Shown piece after piece: positions 33,978 to 41,673 of a DNA stretch of 64,000 bases. Position 1 is the stretch's first letter, and every line of letters begins with the position of its first letter. Below the pieces are notes generated by a model that saw only the letters and a program-made list of their open reading frames with translations, was not told where the DNA came from and ran no database searches. Made by a program: the position numbers and the translations under genes. The DNA lies in contig NZ_FRCP01000006.1 in NCBI RefSeq assembly GCF_900142955.1, forward strand, positions 310,001-374,000, read 5' to 3'. The DNA comes from Anaerosporobacter mobilis DSM 15930 (lineage in GTDB: Bacteria; Bacillota; Clostridia; Lachnospirales; Lachnospiraceae).

Positions 33978-34979
33978 TCATTTTCCTCCCCAATATTTTG
34001 CTATTTCAGACTCTGTTAGTCCTTCGGTGAATTCTTTCTTGATTTCTACAAATTCCCTCAATTCCGATAATATATTATATAGAACTGCTCTATTCTCAAA
34101 TTCGCTTCTTGTCACAGGTAGCTTTTCGTCTTTATAGGAGTCAGATAACTTGTTCAATCCCTCAAGTAAACTAACTGCATTATTGGCTTCATCAAATTCA
34201 TCACAGATTTTGTATAGGTACTCGGATAATTTTACTGCTTGTGTTGTTGTATATTCAAGCCTCTTAATATCCGCAAATACCCTCTTAAGTATTAAACATT
34301 GTTCCGTTCTCATCTGCATATATTTATAAAAGTAATCATTAGTACCATAAAAATGATTATTCATGTAATTTAATGACTCTTTTCTCATTTTATCCAATAA
34401 GTTTTCCAATTCTTCAAAGCAATTTCCCGTATATTTGCTTTTGTCTTCTTCCTTAATATTAATTGCCATTCTTCCTATGATACTTAAAATTATTTCGTCA
34501 ATCTCTCTTTGTATACTTCGAATCTGTTTATAACTATTTACCATAAAAAGATTTAAGATAATTCCGATTCCACAACCAATTACAAGGATTAAGAATTCGT
34601 TATATATCATCTCTAAAGAACAGCTCTTCGATGAAATATAATGCGTGCATAGCACTGCTATCGGTGCTATGGCTTCTTTCATATTCAATACTAGACAGAA
34701 AAACAAATATGGAAACATAATAATTCCAAACGAAACTAGATTGTATCCATAGGAAGGTAATATAATTGCAGATAAAGCAGTCATTATAAAAAATATTGTT
34801 ATTCTTTTAAGTGCAACAGTTACTGTCTCCTTCTTGGTATCCTGTATTGTCAAAAGAGTTATTATTCCTGCTGCTAAGCTATATTGGACATTAATTGCAG
34901 TTGCTATGGCCGATGCCAGTAGGGCTCCCACTCCATATTTCATTAATTTTATATAATCTAAATCTCTAATCCGATTCAT
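33978..34979 (-). CDS. Aromatic-acid-exporter-like (FUSC/ArAE_1) membrane protein, cargo of the spmA element
   Basis: About 333 aa counting from the ATG at 34979. Four to six hydrophobic segments fill residues 10-150 (e.g. GVGALLASAIATAINVQYSL), followed by a cytoplasmic helical domain (IDEIILSIIGRMAINIKEEDK onward) as in ArAE_1_C proteins. Family members are putative exporters of aromatic or small organic acids. The ATG has no ribosome site at normal distance; a GAGGGGGG site lies about 28 nt upstream and would suit a non-ATG start (ATT/ATA) giving a longer N-terminus. It has no evident link to recombination, so it is probably cargo, or host DNA carried in. Confidence 0.75.
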   Translation of the reverse strand: MNRIRDLDYIKLMKYGVGALLASAIATAINVQYSLAAGIITLLTIQDTKKETVTVALKRITIFFIMTALSAIILPSYGYNLVSFGIIMFPYLFFCLVLNMKEAIAPIAVLCTHYISSKSCSLEMIYNEFLILVIGCGIGIILNLFMVNSYKQIRSIQREIDEIILSIIGRMAINIKEEDKSKYTGNCFEELENLLDKMRKESLNYMNNHFYGTNDYFYKYMQMRTEQCLILKRVFADIKRLEYTTTQAVKLSEYLYKICDEFDEANNAVSLLEGLNKLSDSYKDEKLPVTRSEFENRAVLYNILSELREFVEIKKEFTEGLTESEIAKYWGGK

Positions 34980-35123
34980 TCGTATTTTTCTTATTTTAAT
35001 CCCCCCTCTACATTCTTTTATCTGATTATAACATATCATATTTCTTAACACTTTTAAACCTCAATCTCTTCAAATCTCTTAGCGATACTAGCTACTTGAT
35101 AATAATTCTCTATAACCTCCCCT

Positions 35124-35501
35124 CTATTCTATAGAGTATCCTGCTTTAGTCATTATAACTCTACAAGCCCCCATTGGTGTTGCTGCCCAACCAAGCCCTA
35201 ATATATTAGCAATCATATTAGAAGCGATATACTCATTAACTACATGACCCTTTGGTAAATCAGGAAATAAAAGCCGTATAATTGGAAGCAAACCTCTTGT
35301 GAGTGTTGCAATCAGCCCCGTTGCACGAGCTATCTGCATAATTCCAGTCCAAAGGGCCATGATACCAAGCATTGTTATGCAAAGAGTAACAGCTTCCTTG
35401 CTTGAACTTAGCGCCGCCTCACTAACATTTGCTATATTGCCTGTAAAAACACCAACAACAATTCCCGCTATAATTAAAAATCCCCAAATATAATTTAACA
35501 A
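35124..35501 (-). pseudogene. spmA: 5' part of the interrupted spmA gene (residues 1-111 plus 14 element-encoded residues)
   Basis: Starts TTG at 35501 behind AAGGAGGATAC. Residues 1-111 are the N-terminal half of SpmA (MLNYIWGFLI..., EAVTLCITMLGIMALWTGIM, ASNMIANILGLGWAATPMG). After G111 the frame enters the element and ends ACRVIMTKAGYSIE-stop, which is unrelated to SpmA. The family normally continues ...ATPLGLKAMKEL, exactly what the 28147-28397 fragment supplies. No damage is seen in this half. Confidence 0.9.
35150..35190 (-). other. Attachment-site junction at the exporter end of the spmA element
   Basis: Minus strand: ACACCAAT-GGGGG-CTTGTAGAG. The G-run is 35168-35172. Host codons GCA ACA CCA ATG GG are to the left, element DNA (GCTTGTAGAGTTATAATGAC) to the right. 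That 20-nt arm matches, inverted, the arm at the 28400 junction at 15 of 20 positions. Confidence 0.8.
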
Positions 35502-36087
35502 GTATCCTCCTTATCCAAATTGTTTCAAAAGCCTACAAAAAATGCTATCTTTTCGCAAGCTATATACTTCTTGAAAACAAAATTTATGTATATATGTTTG
35601 ATTATATTTAATATATTATAAGATTCCATTTTTTATTCCATAGCATATTTTTCATCTAAAAATTAAAATTTTATTAAATCTGCAAATAATTGTGTGTAAA
35701 TTTTGCTTCAATTGATACAACTATTATAAAACAATTTATTACTTTATTTTACTAAATTGTTGTGTGTAAACGCATGACAATTAACGATTCTCTAAAATTT
35801 TACTTATTTTGTATAAATCATTATTGGTAATTTTTTTTATTTTTTTGTTTTTCTATAATTTTACATATTAAATTTGTGCTATAATTTGATAATAATATGA
35901 ATTGACATTATCTAGGTGGTGTGTTATTTTATATTAGTATCCTATATATTTTTCCATGAATAAGGAAAATATTACATATTTCGGGGGTGCAAATAACTTT
36001 ATCAACAGACAGAAATACTTGTTGTAACATACAGTAGAGCCACATTTTTTCTATTGTCAACGAGAAAAGTAAAGGAGAGAATTAATT
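35502..36087. other. AT-rich divergent intergenic region between spmA and the AbrB-family gene
   Basis: 586 nt, very AT-rich. On the plus strand it holds the promoter of the AbrB-family gene (35902-35930). On the minus strand it must hold the spmA promoter; I see no convincing sigma-A box there, as expected if a sporulation sigma factor reads it. A TTGTGTGTAAA motif occurs twice (35690 and 35759). No ORF or RNA gene is evident. Confidence 0.5.
35902..35930 (+). promoter_or_regulatory. Promoter of the AbrB-family gene
   Basis: TTGACA (35902-35907), 17-nt spacer, TATTTT (35925-35930). The leader is about 150 nt; no riboswitch recognised. Confidence 0.6.
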
Positions 36088-36345
36088 ATGAAAAGTACGG
36101 GAATAGTAAGAAAACTTGACGAACTTGGTCGTATCACACTTCCAATCGAACTTAGAAGAACTCTAGGAGTAAGCGAAAGAGATCCTCTAGAAATCTTCGT
36201 TGAAGAAGACAGAATCATTCTTCAAAAATACGAGCCAACTGATATCTTCACTGGCGACAAAAACGAGTTATTTGACTTCTGCGGAAAGAAAGTTTCTAAA
36301 GAATCAATTTCTCAACTTGCTAAATTAGCAGGAATCATCGAATAA
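36088..36345 (+). CDS. abrB: AbrB/SpoVT-family transition-state regulator
   Basis: An 85-aa DNA-binding protein with the AbrB swapped-hairpin N-terminus: MKSTGIVRKLDELGRITLPI, then LRRTLGVSERDPLEIFVEED. The C-terminal part contains one Cys (FCGKK) and a short helix, as in clostridial AbrB paralogues. AbrB proteins repress stationary-phase and sporulation genes during growth. Start ATG follows AAAGGAGAGAATTAATT. Transcribed alone, closed by a strong terminator. Its location next to spmA may be coincidental. Confidence 0.93.
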   Translation: MKSTGIVRKLDELGRITLPIELRRTLGVSERDPLEIFVEEDRIILQKYEPTDIFTGDKNELFDFCGKKVSKESISQLAKLAGIIE

Positions 36346-36420
36346 TACATATAAGTATTATATAAGCAACTCCCAAGCTTATAGATGAAAATTGAGATTA
36401 TGTTCCTCAGTGAGCAATAA

Positions 36421-36460
36421 AGAAGAACCGATACTTTCTCCCAATCGTATCGGTTCTTTT
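36421..36460. terminator. Bidirectional terminator between abrB and rsmI
   Basis: Stem AAGAACCGATAC / GTATCGGTTCTT followed by TTTTTT on the plus strand; shorter T-run on the minus. It ends both convergent genes. Confidence 0.85.
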
Positions 36461-37297
36461 TTATATTAATTGTTGATAGATATCTCTCTTTGGTACTCCA
36501 CGATCCTTTGCAACTAATTTCATAGCTTCTTTCTTATCTATGCCCTGCTGTAGGTAGACATCCATATGCTCCCTGATAGTCATTTCTTCCCATTCTTTTT
36601 GTTTTTCCTCTGCAATTTGCTGATGGCTAATCCCTTCCATTACAATAACACATTCTCCTTTTGGTTCTTGTACCTCATAATGTGCTATAGCCCCTTCTAG
36701 AGTTGTTAAAAATGCCGTCTCGTATTTTTTTGTTAACTCTCTACATATTGTTACCTTTCGGTCCCCCAATGTCTCTAATAGCGCTCTAAGCGTGCGTAAT
36801 AGTCGATGTGGCGCTTCATAGAGTATCGTTGTTCTCGTTTCTTTTTGTAGTTCTTGTAAAATAATTTGTCTTTCCTTTTTATCCGATGGTAAAAACGCCT
36901 CGAATGCAAATCTTCTAGTTGATAATCCAGACATCGTCAGGGCTGTTATACAGGCTGCTGGGCCTGGTAATGAAGTAACAGTAATTCCAGCCTCATGCGC
37001 TTGGCGTACCAATTCTTCACCAGGATCAGAGATCCCCGGAGTACCTGCATCTGTAATTATTGCTATATTCACGCCTTCAAGCAACTGATTTACCAGGTAT
37101 CTCGCTTTATCTATCTTATTGAACTCATGATAGCTCGTCATCGGAGTCTTTATCTCAAAATGATTCAGCAGTTTAATACTATGCCTAGTATCTTCTGCCG
37201 CAATCAAATCTACTTCTTTCAGTGTACGAATTACGCGAAATGTAATGTCCTCCAAATTACCAATTGGAGTCGCACACAAATATAGTGTTCCTGGCAT
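36461..37297 (-). CDS. rsmI: 16S rRNA (cytidine(1402)-2'-O)-methyltransferase
   Basis: A 278-aa SAM-dependent methyltransferase of the tetrapyrrole-methylase fold. Motifs: GTLYLCATPIGNLEDITFR, AAEDTRHSIKLLNHF, ITDAGTPGISDPGEELV and SLPGPAACITALTMSGL, all hallmarks of RsmI. It methylates the ribose of C1402 in 16S rRNA; the base of the same nucleotide is modified by RsmH, of which a long version is at 59505-60554. It heads no visible operon; a palindromic repeat (family A) separates it from trmN6. Confidence 0.95.
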   Translation of the reverse strand: MPGTLYLCATPIGNLEDITFRVIRTLKEVDLIAAEDTRHSIKLLNHFEIKTPMTSYHEFNKIDKARYLVNQLLEGVNIAIITDAGTPGISDPGEELVRQAHEAGITVTSLPGPAACITALTMSGLSTRRFAFEAFLPSDKKERQIILQELQKETRTTILYEAPHRLLRTLRALLETLGDRKVTICRELTKKYETAFLTTLEGAIAHYEVQEPKGECVIVMEGISHQQIAEEKQKEWEEMTIREHMDVYLQQGIDKKEAMKLVAKDRGVPKRDIYQQLI

Positions 37298-37332
37298 GTA
37301 TAAAGTTCTCCTTTCAATTGATTACTACGCTA

Positions 37333-37624
37333 GGTAATTGCGAAACTCATTTTATTTTTAGAGCTTCTTAGTTGACGTACGATAATACAAAACACGCTAC
37401 TCACCTAAGTACTTCTATGTGTGTACAACAAGTTTGTACAGTAGGTACGGAACCGCCCTCGATTCGGCCTCCTGCGCCTCAGCTCAGGCTGGCTCGGCGT
37501 CCATGCCTCGCCTTCCTAAGTTACTAAGTACACACTAAGAAGTACTATAGGTGTTACGCTATTGTTTCTTAATTATCGTACATCAACCAAGAAGCAATTT
37601 AATGTTTAAAGAGTTTCGCAATAA
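37333..37624. repeat. Long palindromic intergenic repeat, family A, copy 2
   Basis: Ends GGTAATTGCGAAACTC (37333) and GAGTTTCGCAATAA (to 37624). Inner arms pair around TACTTCT/AGAAGTA. The GC-rich core GGCTCGGCGTCCATGCCTCG (about 37490) is the inverse of the core in copy 1 at 2011-2301, and the matching block is 28 nt long. No ORF. Confidence 0.75.
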
Positions 37625-37685
37625 ACTATATTTTACGTAATATTGGTCTTTTGATTTACAGTTGCAAATAGATTAAATGAACCTT

Positions 37686-38429
37686 TTAATACCCATATAT
37701 ATCATAAATCTCGTCTGTATACACATTCGGTTCTTTATAAACAATTAGAGGCGCTTCCACTTTAACCATAGATTTCGCTCCTTTGATTGCTTCAATTAGT
37801 ACCATGTTAGGTTCTTTATCTACATAGGGATATACGAATTTCATTCGTTTTGGTTCTAGTTTATATTTGGTCATACAAGATATAATCTCAACCAAGCGAA
37901 ATGGTCTATGCACCATATAGAATCTTCCATTTGGTTTTAGAACTCTCGCCGCTTCTCTTACTACATCATCTAATGTACATAATACTTCATGTCTAGCAAT
38001 TGCTTTTGGCAGATTTGGATTTTGTAATCCATGTTGATTGGTCATATATGGTGGATTAGACGTAACCACATCAAAGGAAGCAGCTCCGAAAATCGAAGAT
38101 GCTTCCTTGATATCACCAGTTACAATCTGAACTTTTTCTTCTTGTTTATTAAGGAGAACGCTTCTTCTTGCCATGGAAGCGCTCTCTTCTTGTATCTCTA
38201 GACCTACAAATTGTTTGCCCGGAGTCTTAGCTTCTAATAATATTGGAATTATGCCTGTGCCCGTACCAAGATCGAGGCATGTCTCATTCTGCTTTACTTT
38301 CGCAAACCCAGACAGCAAAACGGCATCCATTCCAAAACAAAATTTATTTGGATTTTGAATAATTTGATATCCATTTCGATGTAACTCATCGATTCGTTCA
38401 TCTGGTAGTAACTGTTCCTTATTCATCAT
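37686..38429 (-). CDS. trmN6: tRNA1(Val) (adenine(37)-N6)-methyltransferase-like enzyme
   Basis: A 247-aa Rossmann methyltransferase. SAM-binding CLDLGTGTGIIPILLEAK near residue 45 and the N6-adenine catalytic motif SNPPYM near residue 128 identify a TrmN6/YfiC/YabB-type enzyme. Its start (ATGATGAATAAG) overlaps the ricT stop by 11 nt. The ricT-holB-yaaR cluster upstream is the usual context in Clostridia. Confidence 0.9.
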   Translation of the reverse strand: MMNKEQLLPDERIDELHRNGYQIIQNPNKFCFGMDAVLLSGFAKVKQNETCLDLGTGTGIIPILLEAKTPGKQFVGLEIQEESASMARRSVLLNKQEEKVQIVTGDIKEASSIFGAASFDVVTSNPPYMTNQHGLQNPNLPKAIARHEVLCTLDDVVREAARVLKPNGRFYMVHRPFRLVEIISCMTKYKLEPKRMKFVYPYVDKEPNMVLIEAIKGAKSMVKVEAPLIVYKEPNVYTDEIYDIYGY

Positions 38430-39324
38430 CTAAGAGGGACTTTCCTTCCTTTTTCTCAAGCAACTCTAATGCTCTTAATTCATCATCAATGGCAATCTTT
38501 TCTTTCTTCTTACGTGGTTTGAATCTTAAATCATCTACCTTGTAATCTCTCGCTTCTTTTTCATCATTCTCGAGAGTTACGATTACACGGACAATTTGTT
38601 TTAGTACGTTTACACTTTGTACTTCGCCTTTCAGACCATCGTTAGTTGTAACAAAATCACCTAGGTTAGGAAGTTTGCTATTTGCCTCTTCATAAGCTTC
38701 TTCTTCATTCTTAAGGCAACACATTAGTCTTCCACATACACCAGATATCTTAGTTGGGTTTAATGAAAGATTTTGCTCCTTAGCCATCTTAATAGAAACA
38801 GGAGCGAATTCTGAAAGGTAGGTATGGCAACATAGCGCTCTACCACAGATACCAATTCCCCCTACAATCTTAGTTTCATCTCTAACACCAATTTGACGTA
38901 ATTCAATTCTTGTTTTGAATACACTGGCCAAATCCTTAACTAATTCTCTGAAGTCAATTCTTCCATCTGCGGTGAAGTAGAATAATACTTTATTGTTGTC
39001 AAAAGTATATTCGGAATCAATCAACTTCATCTCTAAACCATGCTTCTTTATCTTCTCTAGGCAGATTCCAAAAGCATCTTTTTCTTTTTGTCTATTCTTA
39101 CTTTCTATCTCATCATCTTCTGGTGTTGCAATTCGTATAACTGCCTTTAATGGTTGAACAATCTTACTTTCTTCAACATCTCTAGGACCAATTACAACTG
39201 ATCCGTATTCTACGCCTCTGGCTGTTTCTACAATTACATTATTACCTTGCTCAACCTTAAGCCCTGCTGGGTCAAAGAAATAGATTTTCCCCGCTTTTCT
39301 AAAGCGAACTCCTATAACGATCAT
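38419..39324 (-). CDS. ricT: PSP1-domain protein RicT (YaaT), stage 0 sporulation / RNA processing factor
   Basis: A 301-aa cytoplasmic PSP1-family protein. The Cys-rich core GICGRALCCHTYL and CGRLMCCLKNEEEAYEE provide ligands for the [4Fe-4S] clusters of the RicAFT complex. In Bacillus the complex stimulates RNase Y processing and affects Spo0A phosphorylation. Lys-rich tail after residue 275. Neighbours holB and trmN6 on either side match the conserved order. Confidence 0.93.
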   Translation of the reverse strand: MIVIGVRFRKAGKIYFFDPAGLKVEQGNNVIVETARGVEYGSVVIGPRDVEESKIVQPLKAVIRIATPEDDEIESKNRQKEKDAFGICLEKIKKHGLEMKLIDSEYTFDNNKVLFYFTADGRIDFRELVKDLASVFKTRIELRQIGVRDETKIVGGIGICGRALCCHTYLSEFAPVSIKMAKEQNLSLNPTKISGVCGRLMCCLKNEEEAYEEANSKLPNLGDFVTTNDGLKGEVQSVNVLKQIVRVIVTLENDEKEARDYKVDDLRFKPRKKKEKIAIDDELRALELLEKKEGKSLLDDE

Positions 39325-39335
39325 ATGCCTCTCCT

Positions 39336-40325
39336 TTAATTCTCTTTTAGTGTAAGCAACATAAGTTCCATAACGGTATCGAAGTTTACATTCGCATTTA
39401 AACGGATCTTCGCCTTATTCATTGCAATGATGATATTCTCAATACCTTCATAGTCTTTCTTTCTTGCTTGTTCTGATATAAACTTATATTCCTCTTTAAA
39501 CAGTAAGAGATTTGGATTCTTTGTTACCTTGAACATAAGAATATCTCTGTACCATAATATCATTAAATCTAGATAATCATTAATTTCAAGCTTATGTGTT
39601 GACAACTTCTTAATTGCCTCCATAATCTCGTACAATTCCATATCATCGATATATTTTAATAGATGGAGTACTTCTTCTTTTGACTGTGTAAATTCTTCGG
39701 AAGATGCATACCTGATTGCTCGTCCCAAGATACCTTGTGAAAATGTTGCACTCATACTAGCCATGTAATCAGGAACGTTATATTCCTTCATTAGATTCTC
39801 TTTAATTGCATCTGAAGATACAGGTTTTAAATTCAACATTACACACCGCGATAGAATTGTTGGTAGTAGTTTACTACTATTGGTGGTAAGTAGGATAATG
39901 ATAGCATAGGCAGGTGGTTCTTCTATTGTTTTAAGTAGTGCATTCTGTGCCTGTTCTGTCATCTTGTCTGCATCATCAATGATATAGATCTTATATGGAC
40001 CACTATAAGGCTTGATTGCTATATCTCCGTTTACTTGCACTCGAATATCATCAACACCGATGCTTAACTTCTCATGAGTTACCGAAATAACATCGGGGTG
40101 ATTACCTGACTCTACCTGTAAACAGGATTTGCACGTATTACATGAATTCGTTGCAGCCTCTCCACATTGTAACGTCTTTGCAAAGGTATACGCAATGGTC
40201 TTTTTTCCCATACCTTTCTCACCATTAATGATATATGCATGCGAAACCTTCCCCATCTTAATAGCACTTTGTAAATGTTCAATAATCTGTTCGTGTCCAA
40301 CAATACTACCAAAATCGTACATCAT
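39336..40325 (-). CDS. holB: DNA polymerase III delta' subunit
   Basis: A 329-aa clamp-loader subunit of the AAA+ type. Degenerate P-loop NGEKGMGKKT, zinc-binding CGEAATNSCNTCKSC (four Cys), and IIDDADKMTEQAQNALLKTIEEPP, the conserved clamp-loader helix and SRC-type LSRC motif at about residue 163. It helps load the beta clamp at replication forks. Start ATG at 40325 (a second ATG is adjacent). Confidence 0.93.
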   Translation of the reverse strand: MMYDFGSIVGHEQIIEHLQSAIKMGKVSHAYIINGEKGMGKKTIAYTFAKTLQCGEAATNSCNTCKSCLQVESGNHPDVISVTHEKLSIGVDDIRVQVNGDIAIKPYSGPYKIYIIDDADKMTEQAQNALLKTIEEPPAYAIIILLTTNSSKLLPTILSRCVMLNLKPVSSDAIKENLMKEYNVPDYMASMSATFSQGILGRAIRYASSEEFTQSKEEVLHLLKYIDDMELYEIMEAIKKLSTHKLEINDYLDLMILWYRDILMFKVTKNPNLLLFKEEYKFISEQARKKDYEGIENIIIAMNKAKIRLNANVNFDTVMELMLLTLKEN

Positions 40326-40392
40326 CCCTACTCCAATCTGCCGCTATTCGTTACTATTTCGTGTTGCCTCATAGTAACCTTTATTAATCTTA

Positions 40393-40833
40393 CTAAGCCA
40401 ATATGTCCAGTAATAAACCTTTTATCTCATCTATCTTATTAAGAATACTAATGTGATCTGTTTCATCTTTAATTAATTCAGTGGCTAGTTCATCTAACGT
40501 TTTGTCCACAAGTTTAACCATACCATAGACACGATGTCTCCCTCTTTTATCAAGGAAATTCTCACGACTGAATTTATGTGATCGATTAACAATTTCATTC
40601 ATGAATTCTTTAATCAATTGTCGATACTTCTTCATGTCACGAATGTCCATGTGCTTGGCCAATTTGTTTCCATGCTGTATAATTTCTTTCATCATGAAGT
40701 TTAAGCGAGACTGCAAATCTTGCTCCTCTATATTACTAATCAATGTAAATTTAAAAGAACCATCATTCTCGGTAATCTGGTTTCTTGTCTCTACTTGATT
40801 TACATTTTGCATTTGATTTACTTTAATGTCCAC
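40393..40833 (-). CDS. yaaR: YaaR-family protein (DUF327)
   Basis: A 146-aa, fully helical cytoplasmic protein. It matches the YaaR/DUF327 pattern (LNFMMKEIIQHGNKLAKHMD; FSRENFLDKRGRHRVYGMVKLV). The gene is classically placed next to holB and ricT in Firmicutes, as here. Function is not known; no catalytic motif is visible. Confidence 0.88.
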   Translation of the reverse strand: MDIKVNQMQNVNQVETRNQITENDGSFKFTLISNIEEQDLQSRLNFMMKEIIQHGNKLAKHMDIRDMKKYRQLIKEFMNEIVNRSHKFSRENFLDKRGRHRVYGMVKLVDKTLDELATELIKDETDHISILNKIDEIKGLLLDILA

Positions 40834-40871
40834 TCTTATCCCCCCTGACGCAGTTTAAAAATCAATTACTA

Positions 40872-41040
40872 GTAACTTATGAAAGTAGCTTCGCTACTTT
40901 CATATTTTGCTTTTCCTTAAGGTCCAGTAAACTCGAGAAATCACTCTGTGCTTTCTCTCGTTAACTTATGGCTCCTTCGGAGCTGCGGTCTTTCACTTCG
41001 TGTAAGCCCTAAAAGTAGCTTCGCTACTTTCATAAGTTAC
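40872..41040. repeat. Structured palindromic repeat, family C
   Basis: A 169-bp unit bounded by GTAACTTATGAAAGTAGC and its inverse ending CTACTTTCATAAGTTAC. Each end is itself a hairpin (GAAAGTAGC-TTC-GCTACTTTC). The interior contains further stems (CTCGAGAAATCAC... with TTCTCTCG, and GGCTCCTTCGGAGC). No ORF. Either a MITE-like unit or a structured RNA between yaaR and the guanylate-kinase-like gene. Confidence 0.65.
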
Positions 41041-41069
41041 ATTATATCATAAATATATACATTATTACA

Positions 41070-41672
41070 CTAAAGTTTTTCATTCTTTTGGTCGTTATTA
41101 ATATACTTTTTGATCTCTTCAATACATTCTTGAATATCGTTATTCTTAAACCTTCTCTCTATTCCGCTCTCTCTAAGCTCCTCTTCAGAAAAATCTTCAC
41201 TGTCTGCAAGAAATCTTCTGCATAATTCAGCATAGTTTGGAGTTAATTGTTTCTTCTCACGCTTAAGTGCTCTACTCAAACGTTCACCATCTTCTACTTC
41301 TATATATATCGGTATAACTTTGTCTTCTCCAAAGTATTTTCTAATCTGATTATACGCTTCAAGAGTATTAATGAACAAATAATCTGATTTTTCTAGCTCA
41401 ATCTGTCCATCATTAACGGTAAAGTAATTCCAAGGACCATTGATTGTCTGATACGTACGATATTCAATAATCTTCCCTTCTACCTTTAAGCATTCAAATC
41501 TATCATCACTTACAAAAAAGTATTCAACACCATCTTGCTCACCAATGCGAATTGGTCTAGTTGTATATCCTACTACTGTCTTCAACTTAAGTGTCTCATC
41601 TTCCCGCAAGTACTTGAAAATCGAATCTTTTCCCGAAGCACTTTTTCCAATAACTACATATATCTTACCCAT
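41070..41672 (-). CDS. Guanylate kinase-like protein
   Basis: A 200-aa P-loop kinase: VVIGKSASGKDSIFKYL (Walker A) and the guanylate-kinase VVGYTTRPIRIGEQDGVEYFF segment for GMP binding. The C-terminus is longer and more charged than in housekeeping Gmk and the LID differs, so GMP kinase activity is likely but not certain. It overlaps nothing and follows the decarboxylase gene by 1 nt on the same strand, so the two are cotranscribed. Confidence 0.85.
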   Translation of the reverse strand: MGKIYVVIGKSASGKDSIFKYLREDETLKLKTVVGYTTRPIRIGEQDGVEYFFVSDDRFECLKVEGKIIEYRTYQTINGPWNYFTVNDGQIELEKSDYLFINTLEAYNQIRKYFGEDKVIPIYIEVEDGERLSRALKREKKQLTPNYAELCRRFLADSEDFSEEELRESGIERRFKNNDIQECIEEIKKYINNDQKNEKL

Positions 41673-41673
41673 A

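Larger units (their letters stand above)
28397..35171. mobile_element. skin-like intervening element interrupting spmA (about 6.8 kb, three serine recombinases)
   Basis: DNA between the two spmA halves. Contents in transcription order: aromatic-acid-exporter-like gene, small acidic protein, serine recombinases 3, 2 and 1. Both junctions share GGG. Deleting the interval joins CCAATGGG to ACTAATGG and gives codons for ATPMGLMAMKEL, matching the uninterrupted family sequence. The circle would have arms ACAAGC and GCTTGT flanking a G-run, i.e. a symmetric attP. All recombinases look intact. By analogy with sigK-skin, excision may occur in the mother cell during sporulation; no regulator for that is visible. 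Confidence 0.88.

Noticed and set aside
28147..35501. spmA as an ordinary pseudogene
   Set aside because: Both halves are undamaged and rejoin in frame at a shared GGG between inverted arms, which random decay would not produce.
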